From Prevotella sp. (GTDB taxonomy: Bacteria; Bacteroidota; Bacteroidia; Bacteroidales; Dysgonomonadaceae), in the NCBI GenBank assembly GCA_031273295.1, contig JAISSD010000243.1:1-45034 (forward strand): 45,034 nt of DNA. Reading direction: 5' to 3'. Positions 5,736-15,084 of this stretch are shown here, one piece after another (positions within the stretch are counted from its first letter, which is position 1; every line of letters begins with the position of its first letter). Both the position numbers and the translations under genes were made by a program. The notes under the pieces are model-generated. The model did no database searches, had not been told where the DNA came from, and saw only the letters and a program-made list of their open reading frames with translations.

Positions 5736-8225
5736 ATGCTTTTATCAGACCTGAAAACAGGAGAGAAAGGCGTTATTGCACGGGTTAACGGTAGTGGATC
5801 CTTTCGCAAGCGCATTATGGAAATGGGCTTCATTAAAGGGAAAACCATCAAGGTTATATTGAATGCTCCCTTGAAAGACCCTATCAAATATAAAATTATG
5901 GATTATGAAGTTTCTCTTCGCCGTAGCGAAGCGGGACTTATAGAAGTTGTTTATCCGGATACAGGCAAGAATATCGAAAAGCCGGCTTCGGCGCTTTCCT
6001 GCAATGCGGATCCATCTCAAGAAAAAGCCTTGATAGAAGAAAGTTGTCCGGTAAACAGGAATTATTCCGTAAACAGGAAAGTTATAACCGTAGCCCTGGT
6101 CGGTAATCCCAATGCAGGTAAAACATCCCTGTTCAATATCGCATCGGGGTCGCATGAGCATGTGGGCAATTATGGCGGGGTCACTGTCGATTCGAAAGAA
6201 GGACGGTTTAAACACGGCGGTTATCTTTTCAAAATAGTCGACTTGCCGGGCACATACTCCCTGTCGGCCTATACACCGGAAGAACTTTTTGTAAGAAGAC
6301 ACATCGTGGAAGAAAAGCCGGATATCGTAATCAATATTGTGGCCGCATCAAATCTCGAAAGGAATTTGTATCTGACGACCGAGTTGATAGATATGGAGGC
6401 ACCTGTCGTTATCGCATTGAACATGTATGACGAGTTGAAAGAGAGCGGAAGCGAATTTGACTATCGAAAATTATCCAGGATGATCGGCATCCCGATGGTT
6501 CCGACGGTAGCCAAAACGGGTGCGGGAATAAATGATTTGTTCGACGCCGTCGTCAGGATATATGAAAACAAGGAACCCATAGTCCGCCGGGTACATATAT
6601 ACTATGGTAACATCATAGAGAATTCGATAAGCAGGCTTAATATACAGCTTGAAAAAGACAAGACCGCCCGGCCTGTTTTTCCCTGTCGTTATATTTCAGT
6701 CAAATTACTGGAAAAGGACAAGGACGTCGAGGCTTATGCGTCAACTTTTCCCGGCAAAGAAGATCTGTTTGCCATAAGGGATGCGGAGGTAAGGGATATT
6801 GAAGACACGCTGAAAGAAGATACCGAGTCGGCGCTGACAAACGCCCGTTATGGATTTATTGCCGGCGGACTGAAAGAGACGCTGCAAGAACGGACAAACG
6901 AGTCGGGCCGCACACGTATCATCGATTCCATCGTCACCAATAAATATTGCGGGTTTCCATTATTTTTCTTTTTCATGTGGATCATGTTTGAATGTACATT
7001 CCGTTTGGGCGGCTATCCGATGGCATGGATTGAAAACGGGGTTGAGGCTTTAGGCAATTTTGTACGGGGGGCCATGCCCGGAGGTATGCTCAAAGATTTG
7101 ATTGTAGACGGCATTGTAGGCGGAGTAGGAGGCGTAATCGTGTTCCTGCCCAATATATTGATACTGTATGCCTTTATTTCCTTTATGGAAGATTCCGGTT
7201 ATATGGCGCGGGCCGCGTTCATAATGGACAGGGTAATGCACAGGATGGGGTTGCACGGTAAATCGTTCATTCCGCTGGTAATGGGTTTCGGGTGTAATGT
7301 TCCTGCCATTCTAGCCACACGTACTATCGAGAGCCGCAATAGCCGCATGATAACGATGCTTGTCAATCCGTTTATGTCTTGCAGCGCCCGCTTGCCGGTT
7401 TATTTGCTTTTTGCGGGGGTATTTTTCAAGCCTTATGCGAGTATCGTACTTTTCGGGCTTTATTTTACGGGTATATTGATTGCGGTGGTATCGGCCAGGC
7501 TATTCAAGCGATTTTTGTTTCCAAAAGAAGATACCCCGTTTGTCATGGAGTTGCCCCCGTACCGCATGCCTACATTGCGTGCCGTATCCATTCACATGTG
7601 GGACAAGTCCCGGCAGTATTTGAAGAAGATGGGAGGGGTTATTTTGATTGCGTCCATCATCATCTGGTTTCTTGGATATTTCCCGGGAAACAGGGAGCGT
7701 GAAATGGTGTTCGACAACCGGATCTCCAAAATAGAAGCCCGGTTTGACAATAAAGAGATAAACGAGGAACAAAAAACAGAGTTGATAGAAGAGGTTGAAT
7801 ATCAGCGCAATATTGCGCATCAGGAAGAATCGTATATCGGACGTATCGGAAAAACAATAGAGCCGGTGATGCGTCCGTTAGGCTTCGACTGGAAAATAAG
7901 CGTGAGCCTGCTCTCCGGTATGGCCGCCAAAGAAGTGGTTGTCAGTACGCTTGGCGTATTGTATACGGGCGATTCTGAAAATCAGGAGTCGCTGGAGGTT
8001 CGCCTTGCAAGTGACGCCAAAGCAGACGGCTCGCCGGCTTTTACTCCATTGGTCATTGTCAGTTTGCTGCTTTTTGTGCTGATTTACTTTCCTTGTGTTG
8101 CGACTATCGCCGCAATAAAGGAGGAATCCGGATCATGGAAATGGGGGATTTTCAGCATTATTTATACTACATTATTAGCCTGGCTGATCTCGTTCCTTGT
8201 CTTTCAAACCGGAAATATGTTGTAA
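5736..8225 (+). CDS. feoB: Ferrous iron transporter, FeoA-FeoB fusion
   Basis: 829 residues. Residues 1-75 are a FeoA SH3-like domain (MLLSDLKTGEKGVIARV ... GLIEVVYP), fused to FeoB, a common arrangement in Bacteroidetes. The GTPase domain shows G1 GNPNAGKT (123-130), G2 GGVT (147-150), G3 DLPG (169-172) and G4 NMYD (229-232). The membrane part has the two Gate regions, VMGFGCNVPAILATRTIE and SLLSGMAAKEVVVSTLGVLY, and about 8-10 helices. It imports Fe2+ across the inner membrane, driven or gated by nucleotide. A weak -7 box (CATCTTTG, 5697-5704) precedes it; no Fur box was recognised. The related Cys-rich protein lies 5.2 kb downstream, after susCD. Confidence 0.97.
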   Translation: MLLSDLKTGEKGVIARVNGSGSFRKRIMEMGFIKGKTIKVILNAPLKDPIKYKIMDYEVSLRRSEAGLIEVVYPDTGKNIEKPASALSCNADPSQEKALIEESCPVNRNYSVNRKVITVALVGNPNAGKTSLFNIASGSHEHVGNYGGVTVDSKEGRFKHGGYLFKIVDLPGTYSLSAYTPEELFVRRHIVEEKPDIVINIVAASNLERNLYLTTELIDMEAPVVIALNMYDELKESGSEFDYRKLSRMIGIPMVPTVAKTGAGINDLFDAVVRIYENKEPIVRRVHIYYGNIIENSISRLNIQLEKDKTARPVFPCRYISVKLLEKDKDVEAYASTFPGKEDLFAIRDAEVRDIEDTLKEDTESALTNARYGFIAGGLKETLQERTNESGRTRIIDSIVTNKYCGFPLFFFFMWIMFECTFRLGGYPMAWIENGVEALGNFVRGAMPGGMLKDLIVDGIVGGVGGVIVFLPNILILYAFISFMEDSGYMARAAFIMDRVMHRMGLHGKSFIPLVMGFGCNVPAILATRTIESRNSRMITMLVNPFMSCSARLPVYLLFAGVFFKPYASIVLFGLYFTGILIAVVSARLFKRFLFPKEDTPFVMELPPYRMPTLRAVSIHMWDKSRQYLKKMGGVILIASIIIWFLGYFPGNREREMVFDNRISKIEARFDNKEINEEQKTELIEEVEYQRNIAHQEESYIGRIGKTIEPVMRPLGFDWKISVSLLSGMAAKEVVVSTLGVLYTGDSENQESLEVRLASDAKADGSPAFTPLVIVSLLLFVLIYFPCVATIAAIKEESGSWKWGIFSIIYTTLLAWLISFLVFQTGNML

Positions 8226-8651
8226 GTATTGATTTATTCGCTCCACTTTGACATGCAATAGTTCCATTTTACAGATATAATATTGGAAACAGACAAATAT
8301 CGCTTTCTTTTTTATATTTCCGAAAAGACAGGATACAGAAGTGTTAAATTAATTTTTTTTTGACGTTAAGTAATTGCTTGTTTGAATCATATTTACCGAT
8401 ATTTCTTTAAATGTCTTTCAAAACAATATGTATTTAACCAAAATACAAATAATATGTCCGTTATTTGACTTTGTCTGTTTCTAAATATCATATTTTATAT
8501 GGATTAAGTCAAAATTTTTTTTTCCGTGAAAATTGTCTAAATTTGCATACGAAAGAACAAACTGATGCTAAAAAGCCCAATATGGCATTAATTTGTTAAA
8601 TTGACAATGTTAAATTAAAGTAGTGTTTTAATTTTAAACAAGTGTGTGTGT
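8226..8651. other. AT-rich intergenic region upstream of susC
   Basis: No gene seen. Contains a susC promoter box near its right end and no clear terminator for feoAB. Confidence 0.6.
8538..8545 (+). promoter_or_regulatory. -7 box TAAATTTG for susC
   Basis: Perfect TAnnTTTG; predicts a start near 8552 and a ~100-base untranslated leader before the susC ATG. The -33 region is a T-run without a clear TTTG. Confidence 0.5.
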
Positions 8652-11600
8652 ATGAAGACAAGAGTGATGTTAATTTTGTCCTGCTTATTTCTAAGTTCAG
8701 GATTTATTGTTGCGCAAACGACAAAGGTAAACGGTACTGTGACGGACAGTCACGGAGAGCCTGTTATCAGCGCTTCAGTTGTAGTGAAAGGGACTACTGT
8801 CGGTACTGTTACGGATGTGGACGGTAAGTTTTCGCTGGATGTGTCCGGAGAAAAAAACACTTTGGCGTTCAAGCTGGTAGGAATGAAAACAGTGGAAATG
8901 AAAGCTTCCAAAGACATGAAAGTGGTGATGATCGCAGACGAGACGCTTCTGGACGAGGTCGTTGTTGTTGCCTATGGCACACAGTCGGCCCGTACGGTCG
9001 CTTCTTCCATATCTACGGTAAGAGCCGACGCGATCAAGGATGTGCCCAATGTAAGTTTTGATCAAATGTTGCAAGGACGCGCATCCGGCGTGCAGATTAC
9101 CACGCCGTCCGCCGGTGTGGGACAACCCCCTATTGTGCGTGTGCGTGGAGTGAATTCCATTACTTCCGGCACACAACCGCTGTATGTCGTAGACGGTATT
9201 CCCATTGTATCGGGAGATATTGCCTCCATGGGCAATTCAAATGCGCTGGCCGATATAAATCCCTCCGATATAGTTTCAATGGAAGTATTGAAGGATGCTT
9301 CTGCGGGAGCTCTTTACGGATCAAGAGCAGCAAACGGAGTCATATTGATCACAACCAGGAAAGGATCAAAAGGCAAACTAAAAGTTTCGTATGACGGTTA
9401 TTTCGGTTTTGGGCAGAAGACCGGTTTTTATGAGATGTTAAATGCCAGGGAATATGTTGACTTTAAAAATATGGCTGTAAAAAACCGTTACGGAACCGAT
9501 TTGGTTAGCGGGTTGCCTTCCGCTACATTTCGGAAATCCGAATACGGGGACAAAGCCTTTAACTTGATGACTAAACCCGGAGGGGGATATTATGATTCCG
9601 ACTGGTCCAAGTCTGCATTTCGAAACGGTATGACTCACAGTCACACGCTATCCTTTAGTGGGGGAAACGATCTGGTACAATACTATATTTCAGCAAATTA
9701 TATGGACAAGGAAGGTATAGTAAAAGGAGACAAGTACGACCGGTATGGATTTAAAGCCAATGTTACAGCGAATGCAACGAACTGGCTCAAGTTAGGCGCC
9801 GACGTCAATGCAACCTCCAGCGCCACGTCGTATGTAGACGCCGCCCGTAATGGCGCGAATTTCTCCGTAGGCGGTTTTCCCCGTATGGCGTTGATCAATT
9901 CGCCCAATATACCGATATTTGATGAATCGGGAGCTCCCTGGGGCGGCAAAGGAGGCCTGGGCTATGGGCCTAATGCTGTGAACAACACCTATTCCAATCC
10001 CGAAAAGATCCTTGAAATAGGAAATGGCATCGATACCGAATCAAATCGTGTGATAAGTAATTTCTTTGGAGAAATAAAACCGGTAAAAGGTTTTACAGCC
10101 AAAACCCAATTCGGACTGGATTACAATAAAGTGGAAGACACCAGATTCTGGTCGCCCTTGCAAGGAGATGGCGTAAACTCGGGCGGATTGGCAAACGGAT
10201 ATTCTGCTACTCATAAAAGATGGACCTGGACCAATACGTTAAATTATAATTTCTCTATTAACAAAGACCATCACTTTGACATACTGGCCGGCGCCGAATT
10301 GTCTGCATATAAATTAAACTATTGGAATACGCAGCGTACCGGTTTGCAAGATGATAAATTTACAGGGATTGAAGGCCCGTTCCTGAATGCCACTTCATCC
10401 GGAAATATAACTGAAAACTCACTGGCTTCATTCTTTGGAAGAATAAATTATGATTTTGCCTATAAATATATACTTTCCTTGAATTATCGCCGCGATGGTT
10501 TTTCGGCTCTGGGCGCCAACAACAAATGGGGTAATTTTGGCGGAGTATCCGTTGCTTACAGGATCTCCGAAGAATCTTTCTTTGACCCCTTAAAAGGAAT
10601 TGTGGAAGATCTCAAGATCAAGGGAAGTTTTGGCGTGGTGGGTAATACCGATATTGCCAATTATGCCTCCAAGTCTTATTATGGCAGCTATTTTTACGGG
10701 ACAAATGGCGTATATCAGTTGAATCAGGTTGGAGATCCCGATTTGAAATGGGAATCTTCCAATAAATACGATATTGGTTTCAATGCAACCTTCCTGGATA
10801 AATTTACTTTGGACTTCGATTATTATCTGACCAAATCCAAAGATCTGATATTAAAAGTACCGCAAGCCCCTTCGAAAGGAATTCCGGGAAATTTAATCAC
10901 TACCAATGTGGGAGAAATGAAGAATAGCGGCGTGGAGCTAACTCTGGGTGTGGATATTGTAAATAGAGAAGACTTTAGATGGTCGACCGGCTTCAATATA
11001 ACTACAAACAGGAACGAGGTGGTTTCTCTGGCTCCGGGAGTTGAGCAAATACTGGGTTCCGATGCAAGTAATCTTGAAACCAGCAGCATAACTGTTCCGG
11101 GTAAATCCATAGGGCAGGTATATGTTTATCCTACCGCAGGCATAGATAAAAAAACCGGACGACGGATCTTTATAGGCACAAAGGGAGAGCGGGTATTGGT
11201 TAGCGTCGGCCAAAATCCTGTAACAGGAGCGTCTGCGAGTTCAACCTTTTGGAATGAAGACGGTACTCCTTTTGAAGGGAATATAAAACAGGAAATGTAT
11301 GGAGGCTCCTTGCCGACATGGTATGGCGGATGGAGTAACAATTTCTCTTACAAAAGATTTGATCTGTCGTTGTTTTTCCAGTTTTCGGGAGGAAATAAAA
11401 TATATAACGGGACGCATGCCACTGTGAGCGATATGCGTTTTTGGAACAATACAAAAGAGATCCTGGCCAATTACTGGACGCCGGAAAGAACCGATGCGAA
11501 ATATCCGATACCCGTTTATGGAGACAATGTATCGAACGGATCGGCATATCAAATATCGGATTGGGTTGAAAAAGGCGATTATTTGCGTCTTAAAAATGTT

Positions 11601-11828
11601 TCACTGGGATACACATTCAATACAAATGCATCGTGGGCCAGGAGATTGGGCATTTCCGGGCTTCGTCTCTTTGCGCAAGCTCAAAATCTGTTTGTTATAA
11701 CAGGATATTCAGGTATAGATCCGGAAGCCTTGACAAATGTTGCATCGCCAACACTGGCAGGAGGAACAGACAAGAATACCCTACCTCAGGAAAGGGCTTA
11801 TACATTCGGACTTAATTTAACATTTTAA
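8652..11828 (+). CDS. SusC/RagA-type TonB-linked outer membrane transporter
   Basis: 1058 residues from the ATG at 8652 (an in-frame GTG two codons earlier is less likely). Signal peptide MKTRVMLILSCLFLSSGFIVAQ. Residues ~25-105 form a carboxypeptidase-like regulatory fold (VNGTVTDSHGEPVISASVVV). The plug follows (DQMLQGRASGVQITT ... VRVRGVNSI ... PLYVVDGIPI ... SMEVLKDASAGALYGSRAANGVILITT), then the beta-barrel ending in Phe (FGLNLTF), the barrel-insertion signal. It works with the SusD protein encoded 14 bases downstream to import a large nutrient with TonB energy. No glycan enzyme or regulator is adjacent, so the substrate cannot be assigned. Confidence 0.96.
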   Translation: MKTRVMLILSCLFLSSGFIVAQTTKVNGTVTDSHGEPVISASVVVKGTTVGTVTDVDGKFSLDVSGEKNTLAFKLVGMKTVEMKASKDMKVVMIADETLLDEVVVVAYGTQSARTVASSISTVRADAIKDVPNVSFDQMLQGRASGVQITTPSAGVGQPPIVRVRGVNSITSGTQPLYVVDGIPIVSGDIASMGNSNALADINPSDIVSMEVLKDASAGALYGSRAANGVILITTRKGSKGKLKVSYDGYFGFGQKTGFYEMLNAREYVDFKNMAVKNRYGTDLVSGLPSATFRKSEYGDKAFNLMTKPGGGYYDSDWSKSAFRNGMTHSHTLSFSGGNDLVQYYISANYMDKEGIVKGDKYDRYGFKANVTANATNWLKLGADVNATSSATSYVDAARNGANFSVGGFPRMALINSPNIPIFDESGAPWGGKGGLGYGPNAVNNTYSNPEKILEIGNGIDTESNRVISNFFGEIKPVKGFTAKTQFGLDYNKVEDTRFWSPLQGDGVNSGGLANGYSATHKRWTWTNTLNYNFSINKDHHFDILAGAELSAYKLNYWNTQRTGLQDDKFTGIEGPFLNATSSGNITENSLASFFGRINYDFAYKYILSLNYRRDGFSALGANNKWGNFGGVSVAYRISEESFFDPLKGIVEDLKIKGSFGVVGNTDIANYASKSYYGSYFYGTNGVYQLNQVGDPDLKWESSNKYDIGFNATFLDKFTLDFDYYLTKSKDLILKVPQAPSKGIPGNLITTNVGEMKNSGVELTLGVDIVNREDFRWSTGFNITTNRNEVVSLAPGVEQILGSDASNLETSSITVPGKSIGQVYVYPTAGIDKKTGRRIFIGTKGERVLVSVGQNPVTGASASSTFWNEDGTPFEGNIKQEMYGGSLPTWYGGWSNNFSYKRFDLSLFFQFSGGNKIYNGTHATVSDMRFWNNTKEILANYWTPERTDAKYPIPVYGDNVSNGSAYQISDWVEKGDYLRLKNVSLGYTFNTNASWARRLGISGLRLFAQAQNLFVITGYSGIDPEALTNVASPTLAGGTDKNTLPQERAYTFGLNLTF

Positions 11829-11842
11829 TAAAAAAGATTGAG

Positions 11843-13255
11843 ATGAAAAAGAAAATCAGTATATATTTAACGTTATCCGGCTTGCTTCTTTTTGGTAATG
11901 GCTGTAATGATTTTATTGATAAAGAACCGCCTTTATATGTAAACGAAGGCGATGTTTATTCAAATCCGGCCCGTATAGAAAACGCTTTATCGGGGCTGTA
12001 TGCATCAATGAAGAATGCGGGTTCTACATACGCTCTTGTTGGAGGTAAAGGTTATGCGGCAATGGATGCAAGGGGAAATGATATTGTGAATGTTTCAAGT
12101 AACAATGTGGAGCTTCTCGACGTCTATAACATGGCCGTTAATGACGTGTATGCAGACAATACTCATTTTTGGACTTATTCCTATTTGACGATAAACAGAG
12201 TGAACGTGTTTTTGGCCGGGATTGACGGCGCAAAAGAATTGTTGGGAACCAGTCTTTATAATCAATACAGATCGGAAGCTCTGTTTGTCAGGGCGATGTG
12301 TTATTATTATCTGAACAATTTATATGGCAAACCTTATATTTTGGACAGTAATGCCAAATCTGTTCCTTTGCGGTTGCTGCCGGAACTTACTGCCGGTAAT
12401 AACAGTATGCCGGCTTCGACAGTAGCCCAGGTATACGATCAGGTTTTATCCGATCTAAGCGATGCAAACATAAGCGCATTGCCTGATACCAAAAACGATT
12501 ACACTACGGTAACCCGCGCTACCAAAGCTGCCGCAAACATGTTGAAAATGAGAGTTTACATGTCTCAGAGCAAATGGACGGAAGCAATTTCGGCCGGGGA
12601 AGCAATCACAGGCTATGCTCTTGCCGCCGATGTGGCGGCAACATTCAAACCTCCTTATTTTAACAAGGAAAGTATATTTTCATTGCCGATGGCCCAGAAT
12701 AACAGGCCAAACACTCAATTGTCCCTGCCTGAATTTTATAACTCGGCCAATGATATATTGTTGGTTGATACGGAAGCTGGTATTTTGTCGAAAGCCAATT
12801 ACAGTTTGGCTATCGACGCCCGGGTGAAAAGTTTCGTTGGCGACAATAAACGATTGCTCAAATACACCGATGTAGCCAATAAACTGGACTGGGTTCCTGT
12901 TTTTCGTTATGCTGAAACTTTATTGAACCTGGCTGAATGTTATGCCAGTCCGGGCGGATCCAATAATGAAGCGAAAGCGAAAGAACTATTGAAGCTGGTC
13001 AGAAACAGATCTGTCGACCCCAATCAGGATCCTTTGAAGATAGATCAACTGTCGGGCAGCAGTTTAATAGAAGCGATTTCCGACGAACGACGACTGGAAT
13101 TGATAGGAGAAGGAGTTAGAGGTATTGACATTACCAGAAAAGGCGAGACATTCAAAAAAGGGGCCGGAGCCAATTACTTTGAGGTCAAGCCAACAGATGT
13201 TGGTTACTTGTGGCCGATTCCCGCTTCCGAGAAACTTTCAAATCCCGGACTCTGA
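11843..13255 (+). CDS. SusD/RagB-family nutrient-binding outer membrane lipoprotein
   Basis: 470 residues. Signal peptide ending LLLFGNGC, with the lipid-anchored Cys at residue 21, then the typical N-terminus NDFIDKEPP. TPR-like segments follow (YRSEALFVRAMCYYYLNNLYG) and the family's C-terminal pattern (EAISDERRLELIGEGVRGIDITRKG ... LWPIPASE). It is the lid that captures substrate over the SusC barrel. Co-transcribed with susC; a strong terminator follows directly. Confidence 0.95.
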   Translation: MKKKISIYLTLSGLLLFGNGCNDFIDKEPPLYVNEGDVYSNPARIENALSGLYASMKNAGSTYALVGGKGYAAMDARGNDIVNVSSNNVELLDVYNMAVNDVYADNTHFWTYSYLTINRVNVFLAGIDGAKELLGTSLYNQYRSEALFVRAMCYYYLNNLYGKPYILDSNAKSVPLRLLPELTAGNNSMPASTVAQVYDQVLSDLSDANISALPDTKNDYTTVTRATKAAANMLKMRVYMSQSKWTEAISAGEAITGYALAADVAATFKPPYFNKESIFSLPMAQNNRPNTQLSLPEFYNSANDILLVDTEAGILSKANYSLAIDARVKSFVGDNKRLLKYTDVANKLDWVPVFRYAETLLNLAECYASPGGSNNEAKAKELLKLVRNRSVDPNQDPLKIDQLSGSSLIEAISDERRLELIGEGVRGIDITRKGETFKKGAGANYFEVKPTDVGYLWPIPASEKLSNPGL

Positions 13256-13260
13256 TAAAT

Positions 13261-13300
13261 AAAAATCCTCCGATACTCCGGTACCGGAGGATTTTTATTT
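13261..13300 (+). terminator. Rho-independent terminator of the susCD operon
   Basis: 12-bp stem AAAAATCCTCCG / CGGAGGATTTTT, 4 bases after the susD stop region, followed by a T-rich stretch. The A-rich foot could also let it act on the opposite strand. Confidence 0.9.
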
Positions 13301-13427
13301 CTTTTAACCCTGAATTAATTTCTATCCTCGTTTTTCTTCCATACCTTTAATCCCGGAAGCAGGAGGATGTTTGGAATCCGTTTAAATTTTTCACGAATAT
13401 TCTCTTGCCTGAACGGATACTTAAAAT

Positions 13428-13592
13428 ATGTTTCAAGAAATAATAACAGGAATAATCGGATTTTGTGTCGTTTCGTTGGTTGTATATAAAATATATGGCT
13501 TTTTCTTTTCAGGGAATGACAAAAAAGGAAATTGCGAATGTTTAAATTGCGGATGCGGTAAAAAACACAAGCATAAACAGATTAAATATTGA
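13428..13592 (+). CDS. Small Cys-rich membrane protein, FeoB-associated type
   Basis: 54 residues: MFQEIITGIIGF..., one membrane helix (about residues 5-26, IITGIIGFCVVSLVVYKIYG), then a cytosolic tail GNCECLNCGCGKKHKHK with four closely spaced Cys and two His. This is the layout of the FeoB-associated Cys-rich membrane proteins, proposed to sense or hand over iron beside FeoB. It is normally next to feoB; here susC and susD (5.2 kb) separate them and a terminator precedes it. ATG chosen as the only start before the helix. Confidence 0.75.
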   Translation: MFQEIITGIIGFCVVSLVVYKIYGFFFSGNDKKGNCECLNCGCGKKHKHKQIKY

Positions 13593-13599
13593 TATTTTA

Positions 13600-13631
13600 T
13601 TTGCATAATTCAATTATTCCGTTTATCTTTG
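13600..13631 (+). promoter_or_regulatory. Strong Bacteroidetes promoter for the candidate small RNA
   Basis: TTTG (13600-13603), 20 bases, TATCTTTG (13624-13631): a full match to the -33/-7 consensus. Predicted start near 13637. No open reading frame of note begins soon after it. Confidence 0.75.
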
Positions 13632-13636
13632 ATATT

Positions 13637-13880
13637 GAAATTGAAATAAAGCCTGGTCTAAGTCGTATTGGTCGATTGGGAAGCTCATCAATGAATAAAA
13701 TAACCGAGACCGGCTTTTGATTCTAATGGCGGGCCACGCCTTCGGGTTGTTTAGCACAGTGGATTACAAAGGGATCGAAGCGCTCAAATCCTGTTTTAGG
13801 GAGTTTCGGCTATATCCGCCAATACGGCTTTTATATACAAAGGGAGTCATTCGACAAGAGTGTCTCCCTTTGATTTTGTT
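13637..13880 (+). ncRNA. Candidate structured small RNA between the Cys-rich gene and pyrE
   Basis: About 240 bases with a consensus promoter on the left and a terminator on the right and no convincing ORF. Visible pairing: AAAGCC(T)GGTCT (13648-13659) with AGACCGGCTTT (13707-13717), a near-continuous 11-bp stem; and TGGCGG (13727-13732) with CCGCCA (13816-13821), closing a second ~95-base domain. pyrE has its own promoter further on, so this is unlikely to be only a leader. The family is not recognised; a 6S-type RNA is one possibility by size and independence, but I cannot confirm it. Confidence 0.55.
13839..13880 (+). terminator. Terminator of the candidate small RNA
   Basis: Stem AAAGGGAG / CTCCCTTT (13839-13846, 13864-13871) followed by TGATTTTGTT. 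Confidence 0.7.
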
Positions 13881-13945
13881 ATTGACTTTCCTTTTTATTC
13901 ACATTTTCTTCCTGCTATATTTTCTTTTATTCTACCTATTAATTG

Positions 13946-13953
13946 TATATTTG
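13946..13953 (+). promoter_or_regulatory. -7 box TATATTTG for the pyrE operon
   Basis: Perfect TAnnTTTG, giving a start near 13960 and a ~36-base leader to pyrE. Confidence 0.6.
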
Positions 13954-13995
13954 TAGCCGAATGATGTTGATTGTTGTTATTTAGAAAAGATAAAT

Positions 13996-14625
13996 ATGAA
14001 CACTTTAGAAAAACTGACAGCCGAGAAGCTTCTTAGTATCAGAGCCATAAAACTGCAACCTTCCAATCCGTTTACATGGGCTTCGGGTTGGAAATCGCCC
14101 ATCTATTGTGATAACCGGAAATTAATATCGTATCCCGGAATACGTACATTTATAAAAATCGAACTAAGTCGTTTGATCATAGAAAACTTTCAGGAAGTAA
14201 ATGCCATTGCCGGAGTGGCGACGGGAGCCATTGCCCCGGGAGTATTGGTTGCCGATGCTCTGGGTTTGCCTTTTATTTACATTCGCGCTACACCGAAGGA
14301 TCATGGTTTGGAAAACCTCATTGAGGGAGAATTGAGGCCGGGAAGCAAGGTTGTTGTGGTTGAAGACCTCGTTTCCACAGGTTCGAGTAGCTTGAAAGCC
14401 GTTGAAGCCATTCGCAGAGACAGTTCGGATGTTATCGGGATGGCTGCTAACTTTACCTATGGTTTTCCAATTGCCGCCGAGAAATTCAAGGCTGCAGACG
14501 TCCGGTTATTGACATTGACCGACTATGACGCGGTTTTGAAAGAAGCATTGCGAATAAACTATATTGCCGAAGCCGATCTTGTGACCTTGCAAGAATGGAG
14601 AAAAGCCCCTGCCGACTGGAAATAA
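13996..14625 (+). CDS. pyrE: Orotate phosphoribosyltransferase
   Basis: 209 residues. Converts orotate and PRPP to orotidine 5'-phosphate in pyrimidine synthesis. The PRPP-binding motif is at residues ~119-133 (VVVVEDLVSTGSSSL), the flexible catalytic loop PKDHGLEN at 100-107, and the N-terminal FTWASGWKSPIYCDNR segment is family-typical. First gene of a tight operon with the SRPBCC protein, argH and serB. Confidence 0.96.
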   Translation: MNTLEKLTAEKLLSIRAIKLQPSNPFTWASGWKSPIYCDNRKLISYPGIRTFIKIELSRLIIENFQEVNAIAGVATGAIAPGVLVADALGLPFIYIRATPKDHGLENLIEGELRPGSKVVVVEDLVSTGSSSLKAVEAIRRDSSDVIGMAANFTYGFPIAAEKFKAADVRLLTLTDYDAVLKEALRINYIAEADLVTLQEWRKAPADWK

Positions 14626-14640
14626 ACCGGTAAATAACGT

Positions 14641-15081
14641 ATGACAGAATTTGTAAGCGAGATAAAAACGATTCCGCACCCGGATGCAGACGTTTATGCC
14701 GTGCTTTCCGATTTGAATAATCTGAAGCCGGCCCAAAAGACAATACCTCGGGATAAAATCAAAGATTTTACTTTTGATACCGATTCATGTACCCTGTCTG
14801 TTGACCCTGTGGGTAAAATAAGACTTGTTGTCGTGGAACGCAAGCCTGACAGTACGATAAAGTTTCGGGCAGAGCAATTGCCTTTTGATGTGACCATGTG
14901 GATACAACTGGCGCCCGCCGGTAATGGAGAAACAAAAATGAAACTAACCGTAAAAGCCGATTTGAATCCCTTTCTGAAGCCAATGATTGGCAAACCTTTG
15001 CAGGCAGGATTGGATAAAGTGGCGGAAGGGCTGGCCGGATTGCCCTACAACGAGATTTTAAATAAAGGAACAATAGAATAA
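14641..15081 (+). CDS. SRPBCC (START-like) family protein
   Basis: 146 residues, a single helix-grip domain: N-terminal strand and helix (PHPDADVYAVLSDLNNL), a central beta-sheet (IRLVVVERKPDSTIKF), and a long C-terminal helix (PFLKPMIGKPLQAGLDKVAEGLAGL). Such folds bind hydrophobic ligands; no enzymatic residues can be assigned. It lies 15 bases after pyrE and 3 bases before argH, so it is co-translated with metabolic genes, but its job is unknown. Confidence 0.75.
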   Translation: MTEFVSEIKTIPHPDADVYAVLSDLNNLKPAQKTIPRDKIKDFTFDTDSCTLSVDPVGKIRLVVVERKPDSTIKFRAEQLPFDVTMWIQLAPAGNGETKMKLTVKADLNPFLKPMIGKPLQAGLDKVAEGLAGLPYNEILNKGTIE

Positions 15082-15084
15082 TTG

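Noticed and set aside
13741-13800. tRNA-like segment (GTTTAGCACAGTGGATTA followed by TCAAATCCTG)
   Set aside because: D-arm and T-arm look-alikes are only ~20 bases apart, with no anticodon arm or acceptor pairing between them, so it is not a tRNA.
13717-13956. 79-codon ORF between the small Cys-rich gene and pyrE
   Set aside because: It spans the candidate RNA, its terminator and the pyrE promoter, and its second half is a poly-Leu/Phe translation of a T-rich tract.
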